From Chloroflexota bacterium (GTDB taxonomy: Bacteria > Chloroflexota > UBA6077): 8,485 bases of DNA. Location of the stretch: assembly GCA_021786215.1 (NCBI GenBank), contig JAJYNT010000283.1:1-8485 (forward strand), in the 5' to 3' direction. Below, piece after piece: positions 6,443 through 8,485 of the stretch (within the stretch, counting starts at the first letter, position 1; each line of letters starts with the position of its first letter). A program made the position numbers and the translations under genes. Below the pieces are notes generated by a model. The model saw only the letters and a list, made by a program, of their open reading frames with translations. It was not told the DNA's origin and did not search any database.

Positions 6443-6519
6443 TGGTCGGGGTGGCCCGATTCGAACGGGCGACCACTTGAACCCCATTCAAGTGCGCTAC
6501 CAGACTGCGCTACACCCCG
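6443..6519 (-). tRNA. tRNA-Pro (anticodon GGG)
   Basis: The minus strand folds as a standard 77-base tRNA with encoded CCA. Acceptor CGGGGTG (6519-6513) pairs with CACCCCG, followed by discriminator A and CCA at 6446-6443. The D-arm contains AGTCTGGTAGCGC. The anticodon stem CTTGA/TCAAG is extended by A-T pairs and presents GGG. The T-arm is GCCCG-TTCGAAT-CGGGC. The body matches bacterial tRNA-Pro. It reads proline CCC and CCU codons. Confidence 0.96.
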
Positions 6520-6583
6520 TAGAAGCTCCACAGAGGGGCTGATCTCCAGTTGACGAGCCTAGCCCATGGAGGCGTGCACTTGG

Positions 6584-6613
6584 ATTGTATCAGAGAGCGC
6601 CTTTGTGCTGCAA
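6584..6613 (-). promoter_or_regulatory. Promoter for tRNA-Pro (and perhaps pdtaS)
   Basis: The minus strand has TTGCAG (6613-6608), an 18-base spacer and TACAAT (6589-6584) preceded by TGA, so the -10 is extended. Transcription would start near 6577, about 58 bases before the tRNA 5' end. The -35 match is weak (three of six). With no clear promoter between the tRNA and pdtaS, this may also drive the kinase. Confidence 0.45.
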
Positions 6614-6624
6614 GTGTTGGGCTA

Positions 6625-6653
6625 TTGACGGTCCTAGTGGAAGATGCCACAAT
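6625..6653 (+). promoter_or_regulatory. Promoter for the L,D-transpeptidase gene
   Basis: TTGACG (6625-6630, five of six) is followed by a 17-base spacer and CACAAT (6648-6653, four of six), with TGC directly before the -10 as an extension. Transcription would begin near 6660, giving a leader of about 127 bases. It is back-to-back with the tRNA promoter on the other strand. Confidence 0.5.
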
Positions 6654-6734
6654 GGTTTGTCGGCTGTAATGGGGCACTCTGTGTGGTCCTCCCGCGTAGC
6701 AGCCTCTCAGACATTGGCTAGTTGTCGAAGCTTC

Positions 6735-6757
6735 TTCAGGGCATCGAGCCCGCTGAA
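6735..6757 (+). other. Hairpin in the L,D-transpeptidase leader
   Basis: TTCA-GGGC (6735-6742) pairs with GCCC-TGAA (6748-6751, 6754-6757) around the five-base loop ATCGA, with a two-base bulge (GC). It ends 18 bases before the ribosome site GGAG at 6776-6779 and leaves that site exposed. There is no T-run after it, so it is not a terminator. Function unknown. Confidence 0.25.
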
Positions 6758-6786
6758 CTTTCCTAGAAACGTTGTGGAGCATCGCC

Positions 6787-8388
6787 ATGGGACTGTATGG
6801 AATCGGTCGTGGGCGGTTACCTCGGCTTCGGCTGTTGCTACATTTGGTGGTTGGTTTGGTGGGGCTGGTTGGACTGATGTGGTCGGCGGAGCCGGCCGCA
6901 GCGTTTACTCCTTGGTGGGTACAGAACTACCGAGAGACTGACCTGTGGTCGGGAATGGAGGGTGGCGCGTCTTCGTTTGGTCGGTTGCCCCAATGGAGTT
7001 ACTTGGAGGTCGTGGCGCCGCAAACGGGGCCGCGTCTGTATGTATTCAACCCGGCAACCAACAACTACGCTTATGTGGAGGCTTCTGCGGTTGGGCCTAG
7101 CGGGGCACCTGTCGTTGGCGGGTCGCGGGCCGCTGCTACGTCCGTGGCGGGTGTGCAGGCGGGGGGCAGTAATGGCGGGGGTGCCGGCTTCAAGAGCTGG
7201 TGGGTGGAGAATTTCAGGGAGACCGAACTGTGGTCCGGGGAAGGACCGAGGGCCCTGTCATTCGGGAAGCTCAAGCAATGGTCGTTTCTTAGCGTTGCTA
7301 GACCACAGGATGGGCCACGGCTGTACGTCTATAATCCGCTGTCTGGTAACTATGCGTACGTGGACGCGTCCGCGGTTGGACCGAGCGGGCCGCCGCCTAG
7401 CGGCGGGGTGAGTGGTGCGTCGGTCGGTTCTGGGAGTGGAGTGAGACAGCTGCCTCAGACCGCCGGTGACTACCAGCCTTGGTGGGTATCGAATTTTCAC
7501 GAGACGGATTTGTGGGCTGGACCCGAGCCTGACGCGACTGTGGTGGAGAAGGTGCCGCAGTTTCGGCGCTTCTTGGTGGTGAAACCCCAGTCGGGTGATA
7601 GGCTTCGGGTGTGGGATCCGGTGAGTCAGGGTTATGGTTACCTCGATGCCTCGGCGGTGGGTCCGTCTGGTCCTTCCGTGTGGATAGGAGCCAGACCCCC
7701 TGTGGTGGTGCGGCAAGTGAATTTGCCAGGTCGGACGGTCACGGAGTCGGATCCTGTGTATGCGAGGGATCTGGCGGTTTTCGATGAGGAGACGGAGGTC
7801 ACTCTGATGCCGAACAACAGCTCCGTGGAGGTGAAGGATCTGGTGAAAGCCAGCGATGGGTCGGGGTGGTATCTTCTTGGCGACGGACTGTATATGCGGA
7901 CGAGCGAGGTTCGAATACCTCGGCCCTTGTCGTCAGTGGAGCTGCGAAGTGGTCGATGGATCGATGCGGATCTCGCCTTACCGACGCTGGTCACCGCCTA
8001 TGATGGGAACAAGGTTGTGCGTACGATGCTTGCTATCCGTGGTATCACCGGGACGCCGACGAGGCCTGGAACTTTTAGGATCGAACGGCGTGTGGAAGAC
8101 GAGACGATGGATAGCGAGACCATTGGCATTCCTCGTGATAGCCCGAAGGGCTACCTCTTGAAGCACGTGCTATACACTCAGTACTTCACCGACGATGGAG
8201 CTGCGCTGCACTACAATTGGTGGCTTGGGAAGTTCGGCTTTCCCGGGAGCCATGGTTGCCTCGGCCTGAACTTGGAGGATTCCAAGTGGCTCTGGGATTG
8301 GGCTACCGTGGGGACGCCAGTTGTGGTGCGCGACAGCAACAGGGATTCGATGCTGATGACCGCGGACAGCGTGGGTGGCGGTCGCTAG
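6787..8388 (+). CDS. Secreted L,D-transpeptidase (YkuD) with three 64-residue SH3-like repeats
   Basis: This is an exported enzyme of 533 residues that should form 3-3 peptidoglycan crosslinks or attach wall proteins. Start ATG is at 6787, with GGAG (6776-6779) 7 bases upstream; an in-frame TTG at 6772 overlaps that region and is less likely. Signal peptide: Arg-rich start (8-15), hydrophobic core 16-32, cleavage after AAA (37-39). Three repeats, each opening with WW and ending in ASAVGPSG, follow at 43-106, 138-201 and 232-295, joined by Gly/Ser/Ala-rich linkers. A fourth SH3-like segment lies at about 306-380 (GWYLLGDGLYMRTSEVRIP). The YkuD domain runs from Trp391 (RWIDADLALPTLVTAYDGNKVV) to about 514 (VGTPVVV), with His475 and catalytic Cys491 in GSHGCLGLN. 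The usual Asn/Arg two residues after the Cys is Gly493. It is probably monocistronic and unlinked to neighbours apart from the general wall theme. Confidence 0.92.
   Translation: MGLYGIGRGRLPRLRLLLHLVVGLVGLVGLMWSAEPAAAFTPWWVQNYRETDLWSGMEGGASSFGRLPQWSYLEVVAPQTGPRLYVFNPATNNYAYVEASAVGPSGAPVVGGSRAAATSVAGVQAGGSNGGGAGFKSWWVENFRETELWSGEGPRALSFGKLKQWSFLSVARPQDGPRLYVYNPLSGNYAYVDASAVGPSGPPPSGGVSGASVGSGSGVRQLPQTAGDYQPWWVSNFHETDLWAGPEPDATVVEKVPQFRRFLVVKPQSGDRLRVWDPVSQGYGYLDASAVGPSGPSVWIGARPPVVVRQVNLPGRTVTESDPVYARDLAVFDEETEVTLMPNNSSVEVKDLVKASDGSGWYLLGDGLYMRTSEVRIPRPLSSVELRSGRWIDADLALPTLVTAYDGNKVVRTMLAIRGITGTPTRPGTFRIERRVEDETMDSETIGIPRDSPKGYLLKHVLYTQYFTDDGAALHYNWWLGKFGFPGSHGCLGLNLEDSKWLWDWATVGTPVVVRDSNRDSMLMTADSVGGGR
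6913..7671 (+). repeat. Three exact-length 64-residue repeats in the L,D-transpeptidase
   Basis: The repeats cover 6913-7104, 7198-7389 and 7480-7671. Their shared pattern is WWVxNxxETxLWxG, then an aromatic in PQF/PQW/KQW, then a hydrophobic strand, P-Q-x-G-x-R-L-x-V-x-x-P, a Tyr-x-Tyr, and ASAVGPSG. All three are 64 residues without gaps, while the linkers vary in length (31 and 30 residues) and sequence. The third is the most diverged. At base level the copies differ widely, so the duplications are old and kept by selection on protein. Confidence 0.85.
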
Positions 8389-8409
8389 TGGTCGACCAAT
8401 GCGATTTCG

Positions 8410-8436
8410 ATGGGTAGGGCGGGGGATAAACCCCAT
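8410..8436. terminator. Weak hairpin downstream of the L,D-transpeptidase
   Basis: ATGGG (8410-8414) can pair with CCCAT (8432-8436), or GGGG (8421-8424) with CCCC (8431-8434) around GATAAA. It lies 22 bases past the stop codon. There is no T-run, and the two foldings compete, so a terminator role is only possible. The rest of the window to 8485 contains no gene I can support. Confidence 0.25.
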
Positions 8437-8485
8437 ACGCGTTAACTTAAGCATAGGCTGGTTGTAGTAGGACCTCGTTCATATG

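Noticed and set aside
6371..6553. 60-residue open frame reading GWPDSNGRPLEPHSS on the plus strand
   Set aside because: It is the antisense of the tRNA-Pro gene; this kind of peptide is a well-known false gene over tRNAs.
6585..6941. 118-residue plus-strand open frame before the L,D-transpeptidase
   Set aside because: It crosses the predicted promoter and overlaps the signal peptide in another frame, with Cys/Arg/Ser-rich, domain-free sequence.

Overview
The window is part of a GC-rich bacterial chromosome. Nothing in it names the organism directly. A PdtaS/PdtaR-type ANTAR two-component pair, a coiled-coil protein of the DivIVA/ATP-synthase-B-like kind, an ArsA-type ATPase, and secreted enzymes with WYFAEG-type and SH3-like repeats together fit Chloroflexota (Thermomicrobia-like) best. 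An actinobacterium is the main alternative. TTG starts are common: pdtaR and the coiled-coil gene have well-spaced ribosome sites in front of TTG, and the GH18 gene has no ATG near its 5' end.

Layout from left to right: (1) bases 1-619, plus strand, the C-terminal part of an ArsA/GET3-family ATPase whose P-loop half lies outside the window. (2) A GC-rich hairpin at 641-674 separates it from a convergent gene at 682-3048, minus strand. That gene encodes a secreted GH18 (YaaH-like) glycosidase carrying four copies of an about 82-residue WYFAEG...LLLQNP...AERxMY module. (3) A short intergenic stretch holds two divergent extended -10 promoters with the same nine bases, TGCTATAAT. The rightward one serves a coiled-coil protein (3216-3767) and a 62-residue membrane protein (3808-3996), which form an operon ending at a perfect 11-bp hairpin (4055-4079).

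(4) On the minus strand, reading right to left, come tRNA-Pro(GGG) (6443-6519), the sensor histidine kinase pdtaS (4832-6343) and the ANTAR response regulator pdtaR (4114-4701). pdtaR also has what looks like its own promoter, whose -35 box overlaps the pdtaS stop codon. (5) Diverging from the tRNA, on the plus strand at 6787-8388, is a secreted L,D-transpeptidase. It has three exactly 64-residue tryptophan-rich SH3-like repeats, a fourth SH3-like segment and a C-terminal YkuD domain with an SHGC catalytic motif.

Taken together this looks like core chromosome with a cell-envelope flavour: two exported wall-active enzymes with repeat modules, a probable envelope or division-associated coiled-coil protein with a small membrane partner, and a cytosolic two-component system expected to act on RNA through ANTAR. 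There is no transposase, integrase, CRISPR array or phage gene, and no gene-free stretch longer than 300 bases. I see no clear new defence or mobile system. The points most worth a look are the promoter architectures, a possible ANTAR hexaloop in the pdtaR leader, and the two repeat architectures.
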